Source: Cladopsammia gracilis (Eukaryota > Cnidaria > Anthozoa > Scleractinia > Dendrophylliidae). Taken from it: a stretch of 64,000 nucleotides of DNA. The stretch's first letter is position 1, and each line of letters starts with the position of its first letter. Below are positions 56,501-64,000 of the stretch, piece by piece. Both the position numbers and the translations under genes were made by a program. Below the pieces are notes generated by a model. It made no database searches, was not told the origin of the DNA, and saw only the letters and a program-made list of their open reading frames with translations. Location of the stretch: positions 2,442,501 to 2,506,500 of the forward strand of contig JAJGOT010000020.1 of the NCBI GenBank assembly GCA_022457155.1. The letters are read 5' to 3'.

Positions 56501-59500
56501 CATTTTTAACTCGTGAATACGCTAAGCGTTAAACGAGTTATAGCAGACGGAAACAAATATACTAATTTTCACTCCTTCCATCACTCAGCTGTAAACTGAG
56601 GAAGAGTTCAACAGTTCAATAGCTAATTAGCAATTGTATGGATAAGTCTGATACGTTAGTAGTATAGTAGGGATGTTTTAACCCACTTTTTAACTCGTGA
56701 ATACGCTAAGCGTTAAACGAGTTATAGCAGACGGGGACAAATATGCAAACTTTCACTCCTTCCATCACTCAGCTGTAAACATTTCTTGGTAATTTCTTTG
56801 ACTAGTGCATAACGCTTTCGCATATATTTTGTCTGTTACAAACGCGGTAATAGGTAATAGATAATTCGACGCAGAGGGTGGTAGGGGTACGGTGGAGCAA
56901 AAAGCGTAGGAGAGGGGAGCCACCTTCTACAGCATAATAAATCACCGCTCCATAGCTTTTATGTGGACGGTCATCAACAGAATTTCAAAATTTAAAATAT
57001 CTTATTATTATTATTTTAGATAAGAACCCGTGTGACCCTAATCCTTGTCACAATAGAGCAACGTGTCTTCAAGTAGGCGATCATTTCAAATGTTCTTGTC
57101 GGAGAGGATATACAGGAGAACAATGCAAAAGTAAGAACACAAATGAATATAATTAGTACGTAACAAGATGGTGTTCAATAATTCTAACATTGAGCAACAG
57201 GAGACTTGTAACTACTATTCCTGTGTCATTTATCCAACCTTATCATTTTAGTGGTTGACAGCTGCCTATCAAATCCGTGTCAACATGGTGGGAGCTGTAA
57301 GGCGGAAGAAGGAGGATTTGTTTGTACTTGCCCTGCTAAATACAGAGGAACATTCTGCAATGGTAAGTAAACGACGATCTTCTTCTTATTTATATTCTTT
57401 AACTCCCAAGAGTGCCAAAAGTCAAATTTCAGGAAAAATCTCAAATTTTAATTTGCGAATTAAGTATTGAAAAACAAATGGTAACTTCCAAAAGTACTGC
57501 CAAAGAAGTTTCATTTGAAGGGTCACACCATAGGATTTCGCCTACACACCCAAACGTTAGAACTACACTATCTGTTTTCATAATAGATTCTGGAGAGTAA
57601 AAGGTTTAATCAATTAGATTTCGATGCAACAATCACCTAGCATGTGAAGACAAAAACGCATGATCACTCTGATTAAGTACGGACGGTAGTAGATTGTTAT
57701 TAAGGTTCTACGCACTATTGCGTTTGAGAAGGAAGCAACCTTTTACTCGACATCTACACTTTAGACAGCTTGTTAGGCAGCTAGTTTCTTTCATCACGAG
57801 TTTCCTTGCCGTTGATTACTTTTCATTATGGACATCAAGAACGTTTCTGATAACACTTCCCTCATCCTTCCTACCAATGCATGGGAATGGCCGTAGAATG
57901 TTCTTCTTTTCTTTCTAACTTGCTTTTACTGTGCTGCAACAGAGAGAGAGCCATGTCACCCGAACCCATGCCGAAACGGAGGAAAATGTCTTACCACTTC
58001 CGAGGGATTCGTTTGCAGATGTGCAACAGGATATCGAGGAGAGACTTGCACAGGTTCGTCAAGTCCCGGATCAACGTTATAACTTTGTTTTTTTAGCATT
58101 TGTTGGTTTAAAAATGTTAGAACGTTTAGCATTCCATGTTAGATGATGTTTAACCAACATTTTGTTCGGTTCGACAATGTTTGAACGTTTAGCTAGCTTT
58201 CCAAAGTAACAACCCTAGAAACAGGCAAGATTTCATGTTTCAGCAACCCGTCAAACAAATGTTGGGCAACAACATTGGGACGTTTAGCCGGGCTTCCTAC
58301 AATGCCATCCAACAAATTTTGGTCAACAATGTTCGAACGTTTAGCTGAGGGTTTAATTCATATCATTTTCCCTTGGTTAAAATAATCGGTACCAGCTGTG
58401 GCCGCACGTCTTTAAGAGAGGTGTCCGCCTTATAGAGAGTTTACCTACCGACAATTAAGTGACATTCGGCCGGGCAGCTACTAATTTGGTCTCTGCTTTG
58501 AAATAGTTGACTGTACACCACAAATCACATCAAGAAACGTTTAGAGAAAAACGTTCAAAATTATACGTGGACATAATTATGAAATACCGTTTAATATACA
58601 GCTTGTAGACAACATATGTATTTAAAAGCTGTGTTGGTTGTCAAACAAAACTACTGAATCAAGGAGACGAGTTCCTTATGAGCAGAGACTTTTTTATGTA
58701 CGGAATATTTACCATTTATAGGACAGTAATGTACCATAATTGTGGTACTGTTGGCTAAAGAGGTGAAGTCATGTAATGAGAATACAACAACACATACATT
58801 TCCCCAAGAAGAAATAATCTAAGAGAACAGATCCCCCAAACATGGGCCTCTTCCAATAAAAATTACTTTACATCATATAGTCCACTATAAGGAGAACCCC
58901 CCCAAGAGAAAATAATCTAAGAGAACAGATCCTCCATACATGGGCCTCTTCCAATGAAAATTACTTTACATCATATAGTCCACTATAAGGAGAACCCCCC
59001 CAAGAGAACATAATCTAAGAGAACAGATCCTCCATACATGGGCCTCTTCCAATGAAAATTACTTTACATCATATAGTCCACTATAGGGAGACCCCCTTCC
59101 ACAAGAGAACATAATCTAAGACAACAGATCCCCCAAACATGGACCTCTTCCAATGAAAATTATTTTTAATCTATTACTAGTTCCGTGTCAAACTTTGCGG
59201 GGTGGCGTGGTTATTTTAAGGGCCTGTTCACATGGAAGTGGGGTACCCCGGGTGCCTGGGGTACCCCGGCTTGGTGGGGTTCCCAGCGTCTCCATATATT
59301 CTTTGTTGTTTATCTGGTTGCGTTCACATGCGTGGTGGGGTACCCCACTCAGCCGGGCAACCCGTCTCCTCGGGGCGGGTTGCCCGCCTGAGTGGGGTAG
59401 ATTTTTTCCATGTGAACACTATACCCCGGGGTACCGGGGTGAGGTTCATACGGACATTCGACAATTTAGCCCGCCAAAAACAAGCGGGAAAACAAAATGG

Positions 59501-62500
59501 CGTCCACTCGTTATCAACCTGGTGAGCTTTTTCGCAAACAACGCCTCCAAAATATACTCGACAGCTCAAATTTTGAGGAAAATAGTCAGGATATTGGTAG
59601 TTTAAGCGAGACAGTAGCATCTCAGCCCGATCAGGCCCTGATTCCATTGGAATTGGATGCCCCAAGGCAAAATACGAAGTCGAACCCGAAGGGAAAGCGA
59701 AAACCTTCAGATGGTTTGCAACACAAATCTACAAAGGCGAAAGTGGCTAAAAGGAGTCCTGTAAACCAAAGAAAGGTTATGGTTTGGTCCCCAGATCGGA
59801 TAGACTTCAAACGCACCCTACCCCAGGTCCCCGGGGTCATCAAACGCATATGAAACAAACATTTTATCGACCCGGCTACCTGAGGTACCCCAGGCACCCG
59901 GGGTACCCCACTCTGAATGACGTCATGGGGTACCCCACTTTGAATGACGTCATGTAAGTTTAGAGTTAGCGGGTTTGTTGATTTTCATAGCAGCCTTTCA
60001 CACAACACGCGATTTTCCTTCACTTCAGAAGCAAAATACCTCAAACAATGATGAGAGTTCTATGATATATGATATATGATATATGATATCTATATACGTA
60101 CTAGAGAGCGTGTGGTTTGGGCGCAAGCTCTTAAGGCTGGTTCTAATATAATTGTCCCGGTCGGCCTGGTCCGAGTCGTTTCAAAAGTTTTTTTACAAAC
60201 GACTCAGTCGATCGCGACGACTCAAGCAATTTTTGGGATCATGGCTCATGTACGACGACCTGACTGACGTCATAAAACCTAATACAATACAACCTAATAC
60301 AATACAATACAACCTAACACTACCTAACACAATACATCACAATACAGTCGTCGTACACGAGCTATGACCCCAATTTTGGTTCTCATATGATCGTTCCGGT
60401 CGTCCCGAACGTCAATAGCGCGGTCGTAAACTGGGTCTGACAACATGCTTTAGGCACGAGAATAGTAAAAAGGGGGGGGGGGCTGTTAAAGCAGAGTTAA
60501 ACTCCGAAGTTGTCGCCATTTTGGAACTGGTAGAGCTATGAATACTAGGAAATAATAGTGCATTCTGGGGTAGATTTGGCTCGCTTCGATCGCCCCAGTT
60601 GTCCCGGTCGCCTGAGAGTAGTTTTCATATGATCGTCCCCAATTTTTCTCTATCGTCTCTGTCGTCCGGATAGAACACAGTTCTATCCAAGCGATCGCGA
60701 TCGTCCCAGTCGTCCGGTTCGGTTGCGATCGTCCCGGGTCGTCTCAGAAGTGTTCTCATATCATCGTCCCGGTCGTCCGTGCACTTTTTGAAACGACTCG
60801 GACGACCGGGACGACCGGGACGACCGGGAAGATTATATGATAACCAGCCTTCAGATCATTTTCTCATGATGTCCCTTTGTACAAGGACACGGATATTTAT
60901 AATTCGCTCGTATTTTGTTATTTTTGTACAGAGGAAGATGAATGTGAACCAAACCCCTGTCAGAACGGAGGTCGATGTATGGCGCACTATTTTGGCGGAG
61001 GATTTGATTGTGAATGTCCGCTGGGATTCAGAGGGACTTCTTGTCAGGGTAGGTTTGGGATTCTTTGTAAAGGATCTTAGAACCTTGCTAATGTAGAGTG
61101 TTCAGTATTACAACAATTCAGTGTGGCTACGCGTCAAATAAATAGGGTTTTGTTCTGACAAAAATCTACTTCACAATTAGATTATGAGCTCGAGATCTCT
61201 ATCGCGTGATAGTTGATGAGGACGAAGCCCAAATCAACCATCACGCATAGAAATCAAGAGCGAATAATCTAATTGTTTTAGTATAAATCTACTAGACGTT
61301 TAAAACTTAACAACAAGACAGGCTCGCGTTTTTATAGAATAATGATCTAAATAGGTCATGCCACGCGCGGATAATCGGCTACTCACTCTGCTCACTTTCT
61401 TCAACAGGATAAATACTGAGTAGCGTCGCCAATAAGAGAACAGCATTCGTAATGGAACGCTAGCAGATGTATACTAACATTTCATACAAATGAGAACACT
61501 TTGATCGAGCTCGAATTTGTCCGCAAGTAGGCACAATCGTGTCTAAATAAAGGTTCTAAATTACATTACATTACATTACATTACATTAAATTACATTACA
61601 TTAGTTTATCGCCTTTTGGCCACCGAACTTGAGTAGTCGCAAATCAACGCAAGTCAAGCGGCCAATTACAAGTATGACCGCGCGGGACTTGGCCGACCAA
61701 ACTTGCGTGCTCTTGCGACGCCGTTTGGCCACACCCGTCGCAGCGTTTAATAACTGATCCCTCGGGAAAAGGTGAATTTTGTTTCCCGAGATTGGAGGGA
61801 AACAAAATTAACTGTTTCCCGAGGGATCAGTTATTAAACGCTGCGACGTGTGTGGCCAAACGGAGTGTTTTGTTATATAGCAACGCAACGCTGTTTGAAA
61901 AACGTACCGAACACTCGAGGTAATCAATCATAATCAAGCCACCTTTTGTCACGGTCTGATCACGTGCGCTAGTGGGCAACAGTGCACTATTACCCTCTGA
62001 CGTCAACAATGTTGCCCACTTTCGCAAATCAGTGTTGCCCACTCACGGACGTTTGGCGAGAAACAGTTTGTTTGTTGGATGTCATGTGACCATGAAATCA
62101 ACCAATGAACGCGCATGTGGTATTGAGAAAAACTCCAACTATATAACAATAGACAGGAAAGCACTTGAAGGGATAGATGAGAGGGCCCAAGACTCCTTAT
62201 TGTGACTTATATAACATAATGTCGACCTTAGAATTTTATTTTCAATAAATTTTTGAGTGTAAAAAAGAAAATCTAAAATCCCCACTCAGGATTGAACCTG
62301 TGATCTCAACTAGGCTTAGGCTTACATAGCGTACCGTACCACTGTACCACCTAGCTTCTCGGGTTGCTTAGTCCTAAATTTAACTATATAAATTACTACC
62401 CCTTACTGTAACTGAAAGCTAACCAGTTACTCCGTTATATAAGTCTCAATAAGGTGTCCCATTTTCCTGTTGGGCCCTCTCATCTATCCCTTCAAGTGTC

Positions 62501-63125
62501 CTCCCAATAGACAAGCACACTACACCATCCCCTCGGTATGACCAATACCTTACGCATGTGCACAGCCATATCACCTGGTAGTGGCAGCCATGAACAGCTG
62601 TTTCGTCGTAATGAGGACTCATTTTATGCTTGGTTCTACAGTTTTATAACTACTATAAAACAATTTGCGTTGTTTTGCGTTTCCGTTTGGGTAGATAGGG
62701 CTTCATACAGCGAACTTCTAAAGGGTAAGATGAGTACTTCATTTCTTTTTATAGACAAAGACCCCTGCAGGCCCGATCCCTGTGGCCATGGAGGATTCTG
62801 TACAGAAATAGGTGGTGGCTTCGCCTGCAACTGCACACTGGGATTTAAAGGATCTACATGTCAAGGTAAAAAAAAACTCAGCCAAAACACAACGTTAACG
62901 AAGAAACCCAACCAACTGTTCCGAAATATCAACATTTTATGGCTAGTAACTGCAGAACTTCCTTCTTTTCAAATGTATGTTTATTGATTCTGTTTTTCCC
63001 GATTTTAGAAATCGATCAGTGTCACCCTAACCCGTGTGCTCATGGGGGATATTGCCGTGAGGTGGTAGGAGGGACTGGGTTCGCTTGCCAGTGCATCCCG
63101 GGATACAAAGGAGCACGTTGTACTG
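38020..63125 (+). CDS. Gene C: secreted protein with at least 15 EGF domains, 3' end outside window
   Basis: Exons 38020-38713, 45570-45677, 48757-48867, 50334-50444, 51823-51939, 53870-53989, 54421-54531, 54967-55077, 55332-55442, 56122-56232, 57020-57130, 57252-57362, 57943-58053, 60932-61048, 62755-62865, 63009-63125. All junctions are phase 1, giving about 794 residues so far. Exon 1 has a signal peptide and a linker; each later exon is one complete EGF domain of the CxPNPCxNGGxC type with a GY.G..C end, 36-40 residues. The last exon ends in a good donor (GTAAGT), so the gene continues. EGF arrays like this occur in fibropellin, Notch and matrix proteins; no other domain is visible to choose between them. 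Joining exon 1 to the array across a 6.9-kb intron is inferred from phase and order, and a separate start at 48666 is possible. Confidence 0.75.
39718..40107. mobile_element. TTAACCCTTT MITE with internal triplication
   Basis: Ends TTAACCCTTTCACTCCCAGA and the inverse TTGGGAGTTAAAGGGTTAA. Inside, a unit of 87-89 bases (start GAAATCCTATG.TGTGACC) occurs at 39787, 39874 and 39963. Other copies are at 34008, 36484, 46765 and 57394. Confidence 0.85.
40331..40473. mobile_element. Foldback element, TATATCAAACAC ends
   Basis: The arms TATCAAACACGAGGAACAGT, continuing GTTTCATCAGATTTCCAAAC, are inverted at the right around a GAGGCGCAGCCGAG core. Related to 4024-4171. Confidence 0.85.
42733..43307. 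mobile_element. Inverted-repeat element, TTAACCCTNTTCGGCCTGGG ends
   Basis: Left TTAACCCTTTCGGCCTGGG, right CCCAGGCCGAATAGGGTTAA. It is 575 bases with no convincing coding region. The first nine bases are shared with the 39718 family, but the interiors differ. Confidence 0.7.
43508..43806 (+). mobile_element. tRNA-derived SINE
   Basis: The head, 43508-43580, resembles a tRNA (TGGTTTAGTGGTTAGCGCG as A box, GGTTTGAAGCC as B box). The body has CCACCCAGGTGTATAAATGG, GGTAACCCTGCGATGGACTA and GCTTCATGCTAACAGAAACC, a text I recall as common in marine invertebrate SINEs. It ends near GACTTTACCTTTT. Confidence 0.7.
43810..43970 (+). mobile_element. LINE 3' end fragment
   Basis: The frame ending at 43951 reads [20 protein letters not shown] then [12 protein letters not shown] and stop. 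This matches the W..IP..IR....F K..L tail typical of non-LTR retrotransposon ORF2. It is only about 40 codons, directly after the SINE; the two may have integrated together. Confidence 0.45.
44863..44940 (+). mobile_element. tRNA-like sequence with T-rich tail
   Basis: GGTGGTAAGCTC starts it and CCCGAGTTCGAATCTCC is a B-box-like end. A TTTTTTTTTCTTTT tail follows. No clean cloverleaf; likely a SINE remnant. Confidence 0.35.
45570..45677 (+). CDS. Gene C exon: EGF domain 1
   Basis: [26 protein letters not shown]. Acceptor tttttttag, donor GTAGGT, phase 1-1. An in-frame ATG at 45506 gives a hydrophobic leader only because the pyrimidine tract is translated. Confidence 0.87.
46330..47042. mobile_element. 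Inverted-repeat element, TTACCGTAATGATTCGATTT ends
   Basis: The left end TTACCGTAATGATTCGATTT, continuing AGCGCC, is inverted at the right (GGCGCTAAATCGAATCGTTA, CGGTAA). The interior repeats GGGCGCTTATT. A TTAACCCTTT MITE (46765-46978) sits inside. Confidence 0.75.
46765..46978. mobile_element. TTAACCCTTT MITE nested in another element
   Basis: Inverse orientation to 39718-40107: starts TTAACCCTTTAACTCCCAAG and ends TGGGAATGAAAGGGTTAA. A single unit without the triplication. Confidence 0.8.
48666..48756 (+). CDS. Possible alternative first exon part with signal peptide
   Basis: ATG 48666 starts [20 protein letters not shown], in frame with the EGF exon at 48757-48867 without any splice. 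It looks like a signal peptide (cut after VAA). If used, a shorter gene C isoform, or a separate gene, would begin here. The alternative is the acceptor gactcag at 48755-48756. Intronic pyrimidine tracts often read as hydrophobic leaders, so caution is needed. Confidence 0.35.
48757..48867 (+). CDS. Gene C exon: EGF domain 2
   Basis: [28 protein letters not shown]. Acceptor gactcag, donor GTATGT, phase 1-1. Confidence 0.85.
48868..50333 (+). other. Gene C intron, nothing recognised
   Basis: 1.5 kb of AT-rich intron; no exon or clear repeat was seen. Confidence 0.45.
50334..50444 (+). CDS. Gene C exon: EGF domain 3
   Basis: [29 protein letters not shown]. Acceptor gccatag, donor GTAAAG, phase 1-1. 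Confidence 0.87.
50517..50834. repeat. ATTGATTG / ATTGATTC octanucleotide tract
   Basis: About 315 bases of four-base ATTG-type units, turning into eight-base ATTGATTC units with a short ATTGAGTC variant block in the middle. It starts 73 bases after EGF exon 3. Confidence 0.95.
51347..51441. mobile_element. 95-base MITE with perfect 30-base inverted repeats
   Basis: Arms 51347-51376 and 51412-51441 (start GGCCCGGTTCAAACGTCGAA) are identical in inverse. TAA on both sides (51344-51346, 51442-51444) is the likely target duplication, as in PIF/Harbinger-type elements. Confidence 0.9.
51823..51939 (+). CDS. Gene C exon: EGF domain 4
   Basis: [30 protein letters not shown]. Acceptor ctattacag, donor GTACTA (weak), phase 1-1. 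Confidence 0.86.
51940..53869 (+). other. Gene C intron
   Basis: 1.9 kb. There is a TTTAAAAACAGGTTT hairpin near 52310-52365. Text such as GTCTAAATAAAGG near 53729 recurs at 61543 and suggests retroelement tails. A possible acceptor and short frame at 53587-53651 is discussed as a finding. Confidence 0.45.
53870..53989 (+). CDS. Gene C exon: EGF domain 5
   Basis: [17 protein letters not shown], a Gly/Ala-rich loop (ESAGGAGFE), then [13 protein letters not shown]. Acceptor tttatag, donor GTCAGA (weak), phase 1-1. Confidence 0.85.
54271..54339 (+). mobile_element. tRNA-like remnant
   Basis: GTGTGGTGTAGTGGTGAGAG resembles a tRNA A box, and CCCGGGTTCCGG a damaged B box. It ends 82 bases before the next EGF exon. 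Weak. Confidence 0.3.
54421..54531 (+). CDS. Gene C exon: EGF domain 6
   Basis: [29 protein letters not shown]. Acceptor ccaatag, donor GTAACA, phase 1-1. Confidence 0.87.
54967..55077 (+). CDS. Gene C exon: EGF domain 7
   Basis: [29 protein letters not shown]. Acceptor ttggcag, donor GTAAGT, phase 1-1. Confidence 0.88.
55332..55442 (+). CDS. Gene C exon: EGF domain 8
   Basis: [29 protein letters not shown]. Acceptor aactttag, donor GTAAGT, phase 1-1. Confidence 0.88.
55763..55835 (-). mobile_element. tRNA-like remnant, minus strand
   Basis: On the minus strand, ATGGGTTCGTATCCCAT is a good T arm and B box, with a weak A box about 45 bases before. The remainder does not fold well. A second tRNA-like piece on the plus strand follows at 55886. 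Confidence 0.4.
55886..55952 (+). mobile_element. tRNA-like remnant, plus strand
   Basis: Ends GGTCATGGGTTCGAATCCTC then TCGAGGCC; the B box GGTTCGAATCC is perfect but the 5' half is poor. Probably a SINE fragment. Confidence 0.4.
56122..56232 (+). CDS. Gene C exon: EGF domain 9
   Basis: [29 protein letters not shown]. Acceptor gttttcag, donor GTAAGT, phase 1-1. Confidence 0.88.
56245..56395. mobile_element. Single arm of the TTAAAGTGCC MITE
   Basis: Matches the left arm of 6681-7148 closely (TTAAAGTGCCTATCACCCCT, CTATGTACATTGAATAGTTG). It begins 13 bases after EGF exon 9. The other arm is not present. Confidence 0.8.
56396..56780. repeat. Tandem repeat, unit about 183 bases
   Basis: CCATCACTCAGCTGTAAAC recurs at about 56396, 56578 and 56762. 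The units contain GTGAATACGCTAAGCGTTAA. Two full copies and a partial third. Confidence 0.85.
57020..57130 (+). CDS. Gene C exon: EGF domain 10
   Basis: [29 protein letters not shown]. Acceptor attttag, donor GTAAGA, phase 1-1. Confidence 0.88.
57252..57362 (+). CDS. Gene C exon: EGF domain 11
   Basis: [29 protein letters not shown]. Acceptor cattttag, donor GTAAGT, phase 1-1. Only 121 bases separate it from the preceding exon. Confidence 0.88.
57394..57609. mobile_element. TTAACCCTTT-type MITE, inverse copy
   Basis: CTTTAACTCCCAAGAGTGCC starts it and it ends near GGAGAGTAAAAGGTTTAA. The terminal bases are decayed. Confidence 0.65.
57943..58053 (+). CDS. Gene C exon: EGF domain 12
   Basis: [29 protein letters not shown]. 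Acceptor gcaacag followed by an AG run, so nearby AGs could give alternative starts. Donor GTTCGT (weak), phase 1-1. Confidence 0.83.
58803..59165. repeat. Tandem repeat, unit about 98 bases, four copies
   Basis: Units contain ATAATCTAAGAGAACAGATC and ACATCATATAGTCCACTATA. Copies 2 and 3 are nearly identical; 1 and 4 are more diverged. Confidence 0.9.
59219..59965. mobile_element. GTACCCC-rich element with a short ORF
   Basis: AGTGGGGTACCCCGGGTGCC near the left end is inverted near 59890-59920. TGTTCACATGGAA at 59225 and TTCCATGTGAACA at 59406 form a second inverted pair. It is much GC-richer than its surroundings, a sign of insertion. Confidence 0.6.
59497..59853 (+). CDS. Hypothetical 118-residue ORF in a mobile element
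   Basis: [20 protein letters not shown] opens it; the middle is Lys/Arg/Ser-rich ([21 protein letters not shown]). A favourable start context (ACAAAATGG) is present. The last dozen codons run into the GTACCCC repeat. I do not recognise the family. It could be an accessory protein of a DNA transposon or a captured first exon. No signal peptide or cysteine. Confidence 0.35.
   Translation: MASTRYQPGELFRKQRLQNILDSSNFEENSQDIGSLSETVASQPDQALIPLELDAPRQNTKSNPKGKRKPSDGLQHKSTKAKVAKRSPVNQRKVMVWSPDRIDFKRTLPQVPGVIKRI
60133..60851. mobile_element. Inverted-repeat element with GGTCGTCCCG iterations
   Basis: The left end AAGGCTGGTTCTAATATAAT is inverted at the right (ATTATATGATAACCAGCCTT). GTCCCGGTCGTCC-like units are repeated at both ends and in the middle. 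Also holds CCTAATACAATACAA short repeats (60285-60345). It ends 80 bases before the next EGF exon. Confidence 0.7.
60932..61048 (+). CDS. Gene C exon: EGF domain 13
   Basis: [16 protein letters not shown], a longer loop ([10 protein letters not shown]), then [16 protein letters not shown]...: the acidic start hints at calcium binding, but the Asn/Tyr positions are not convincing. Acceptor ttgtacag, donor GTAGGT, phase 1-1. Confidence 0.88.
61721..61862. repeat. Hairpin, CCGTTTGGCCACAC ends
   Basis: The left arm, with GTCGCAGCGTTTAATAACTG and ATCCCTCGGGAAA, is inverted at the right. Near-perfect arms of about 50 bases. Confidence 0.8.
62162..62498. mobile_element. Inverted-repeat element carrying a tRNA-like core
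   Basis: 62162-62189 and 62471-62498 are perfect 28-base inverse copies (CACTTGAAGGGATAGATGAG and on). Weaker similarity continues inward (TTATATAAC). The core has a tRNA-like sequence on the minus strand at 62283-62362. Confidence 0.75.
62283..62362 (-). mobile_element. tRNA-like sequence inside the inverted repeat
   Basis: On the minus strand AGCTAGGTGGTACAGTGGTA resembles an A box region and ACAGGTTCAATCCTGAGTG a T arm with B box. The middle is too long for a normal tRNA. Confidence 0.45.
62755..62865 (+). CDS. Gene C exon: EGF domain 14
   Basis: [32 protein letters not shown] is a possible N-glycosylation sequon. Acceptor tttatag, donor GTAAAA, phase 1-1. Confidence 0.88.
63009..63125 (+). 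CDS. Gene C exon: EGF domain 15, last visible
   Basis: [26 protein letters not shown] loop, [13 protein letters not shown]. Acceptor gattttag, donor GTAAGT, phase 1. The next exon is outside the window. Only 143 bases separate it from the previous exon. Confidence 0.88.
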
Positions 63126-64000
63126 GTAAGTCAAGTGAAGTGAAGTGAAGTAGTGAAAGGAAGATAAAGAGAACTGAAGTGAAGTGAATATAACGAAGTA
63201 TAATTAGGTGAACAATGCAGTTTGCTCACGCTCTCCAGTTTTCTTTGCAATGGCGTCTGGTAGCGAGCGAAAACATTGAGAAAACGGTTTATCATAAATA
63301 ACTATCTTAAAATTTTATTAGAACAATAAGCAAAAGCAAAAGAAAAAATATATTTATCGACTGAATTGTTTTGCAAATTTATGATACGAACATTTTTAAG
63401 GCTGGTTTATAGCCATCGTTGTTGCCATAGCAACCTCACATACGTCAATCAAACTACCAAAATAGAATTATGTGAACTTTTACTTGAATCTTGCTAATTG
63501 TGGACATTCAGGGACGAATACTTTAAAAATTATAGAAAATATGTTACACTGTGACGGCCACCTTAAGAAGATAAATGTTGTGTAATGTAACATAAATATT
63601 ATCAACGTTAAAACACTACGCTCTTCCCAAGTTAAACAAGTATCACAATGGCAGTCTTTTCCTTATTTGGGAAAAATGGGAATAAAAAAGCGATTTACAA
63701 TAACAGTCCACTTATAAGCTGCACAACTTTGTGCGTTGGGTGTCTTTATCAATGCTCTTGCAGTCGCAATTACTCTCATCTCTATGATAGCAACCTAAGC
63801 CGGACAAATTGTGTGTTTATAAGCGCCATCTTGAGCTCAGGATCGATCTAACACTCACAATGTATATAGAGCGTTTTCACTCACGTGACCAGCGGTCATA
63901 TTGGTTTACCGAAACAAAAGAAAATATTTGCATAAAAATAGAGTTCAATTCCGGGAGGATTGGTTTGGTACACCAATATGGCCGCCGTTTCTTTGTTTTG
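63126..64000 (+). other. Gene C intron at the window end
   Basis: Short GTGAA repeats lie after the exon (63133-63185). A TTTTCACTCACGTGAC-type MITE begins at 63866 and runs off the window. No exon was seen. Confidence 0.5.
63866..64000. mobile_element. MITE, ATAGAGCGTTTTCAC terminus, cut by window end
   Basis: Starts ATAGAGCGTTTTCACTCACG. The later ACCAATATGGCCGCCG is partly inverse to the earlier GGTCATATTGGTT. It shares ends with 9972-10100 and 4735-4879. Confidence 0.7.

Larger units (their letters stand above)
58054..60931 (+). other. Gene C intron with repeats and an element ORF
   Basis: Contains dispersed AACGTTTAGC repeats (58118-58350), the tandem repeat 58803-59165, the GTACCCC element 59219-59965 and the element 60133-60851. 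No EGF exon was found. Confidence 0.6.
61049..62754 (+). other. Gene C intron with hairpins and a SINE-like insert
   Basis: Contains an inverted pair around 61177-61278, an ATTAC run at 61563-61602, the hairpin 61721-61862 and the element 62162-62498. No exon was found. Confidence 0.55.

Noticed and set aside
58803..59165. Regular 98-base repeats as a possible CRISPR or coding repeat
   Set aside because: No spacers and no conserved open frame; ordinary tandem duplication in an intron.

Overview
This is an AT-rich eukaryotic genomic window. It is almost certainly from a cnidarian, most likely an anthozoan such as a stony coral. The strongest clue is a large exon with eleven copies of the minicollagen cysteine-rich domain (pattern C-x3-C-x3-C-x3-C-x3-CC), a module known from cnidarian nematocyst-wall proteins. 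Single-exon EGF domains bounded by phase-1 GT-AG introns, tRNA-derived SINE-like sequences, MITEs, a Penelope-type relic and LINE 3' ends also indicate an animal genome. Nothing looks prokaryotic.

Three secreted modular genes lie head to tail on the + strand. Gene A (474-12975) has its 5' end outside the window: 12 internal exons, mostly one EGF-like module each, then a terminal exon for a GC-containing four-cysteine domain. Gene B (20945-30039) looks complete: a signal peptide and a very long Gln/Glu-rich disordered exon, three short EGF-like exons, then one 2-kb exon with the eleven minicollagen-type CRDs; about 1402 residues. Gene C (38020 to beyond 63125, 3' end outside) has a signal-peptide exon with a low-complexity linker, then at least 15 single-exon EGF domains. 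All internal junctions are phase 1, so exons can be added, lost or skipped without a frame change. This suggests a locus that diversifies extracellular matrix, capsule or skeleton-type proteins by module shuffling; that functional reading is inference.

The intergenic stretches and introns are full of mobile-element remains. 12976-20944 holds a Penelope-like GIY-YIG relic with inverted flanks, an 85-bp-arm hairpin inserted in one flank, and a 2.4-kb near-palindrome with arms of about 1.1 kb. 30040-38019 holds small terminal-inverted-repeat elements and a tRNA-like SINE between 46-bp direct repeats. Several MITE families occur in introns of more than one of the three genes. Simple repeats include a 180-bp pentanucleotide tract (6098-6276) and a 315-bp octanucleotide tract (50517-50834).

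Exon borders were chosen by hand from reading frame, cysteine pattern, acceptor and donor; no alignment or transcript was available.
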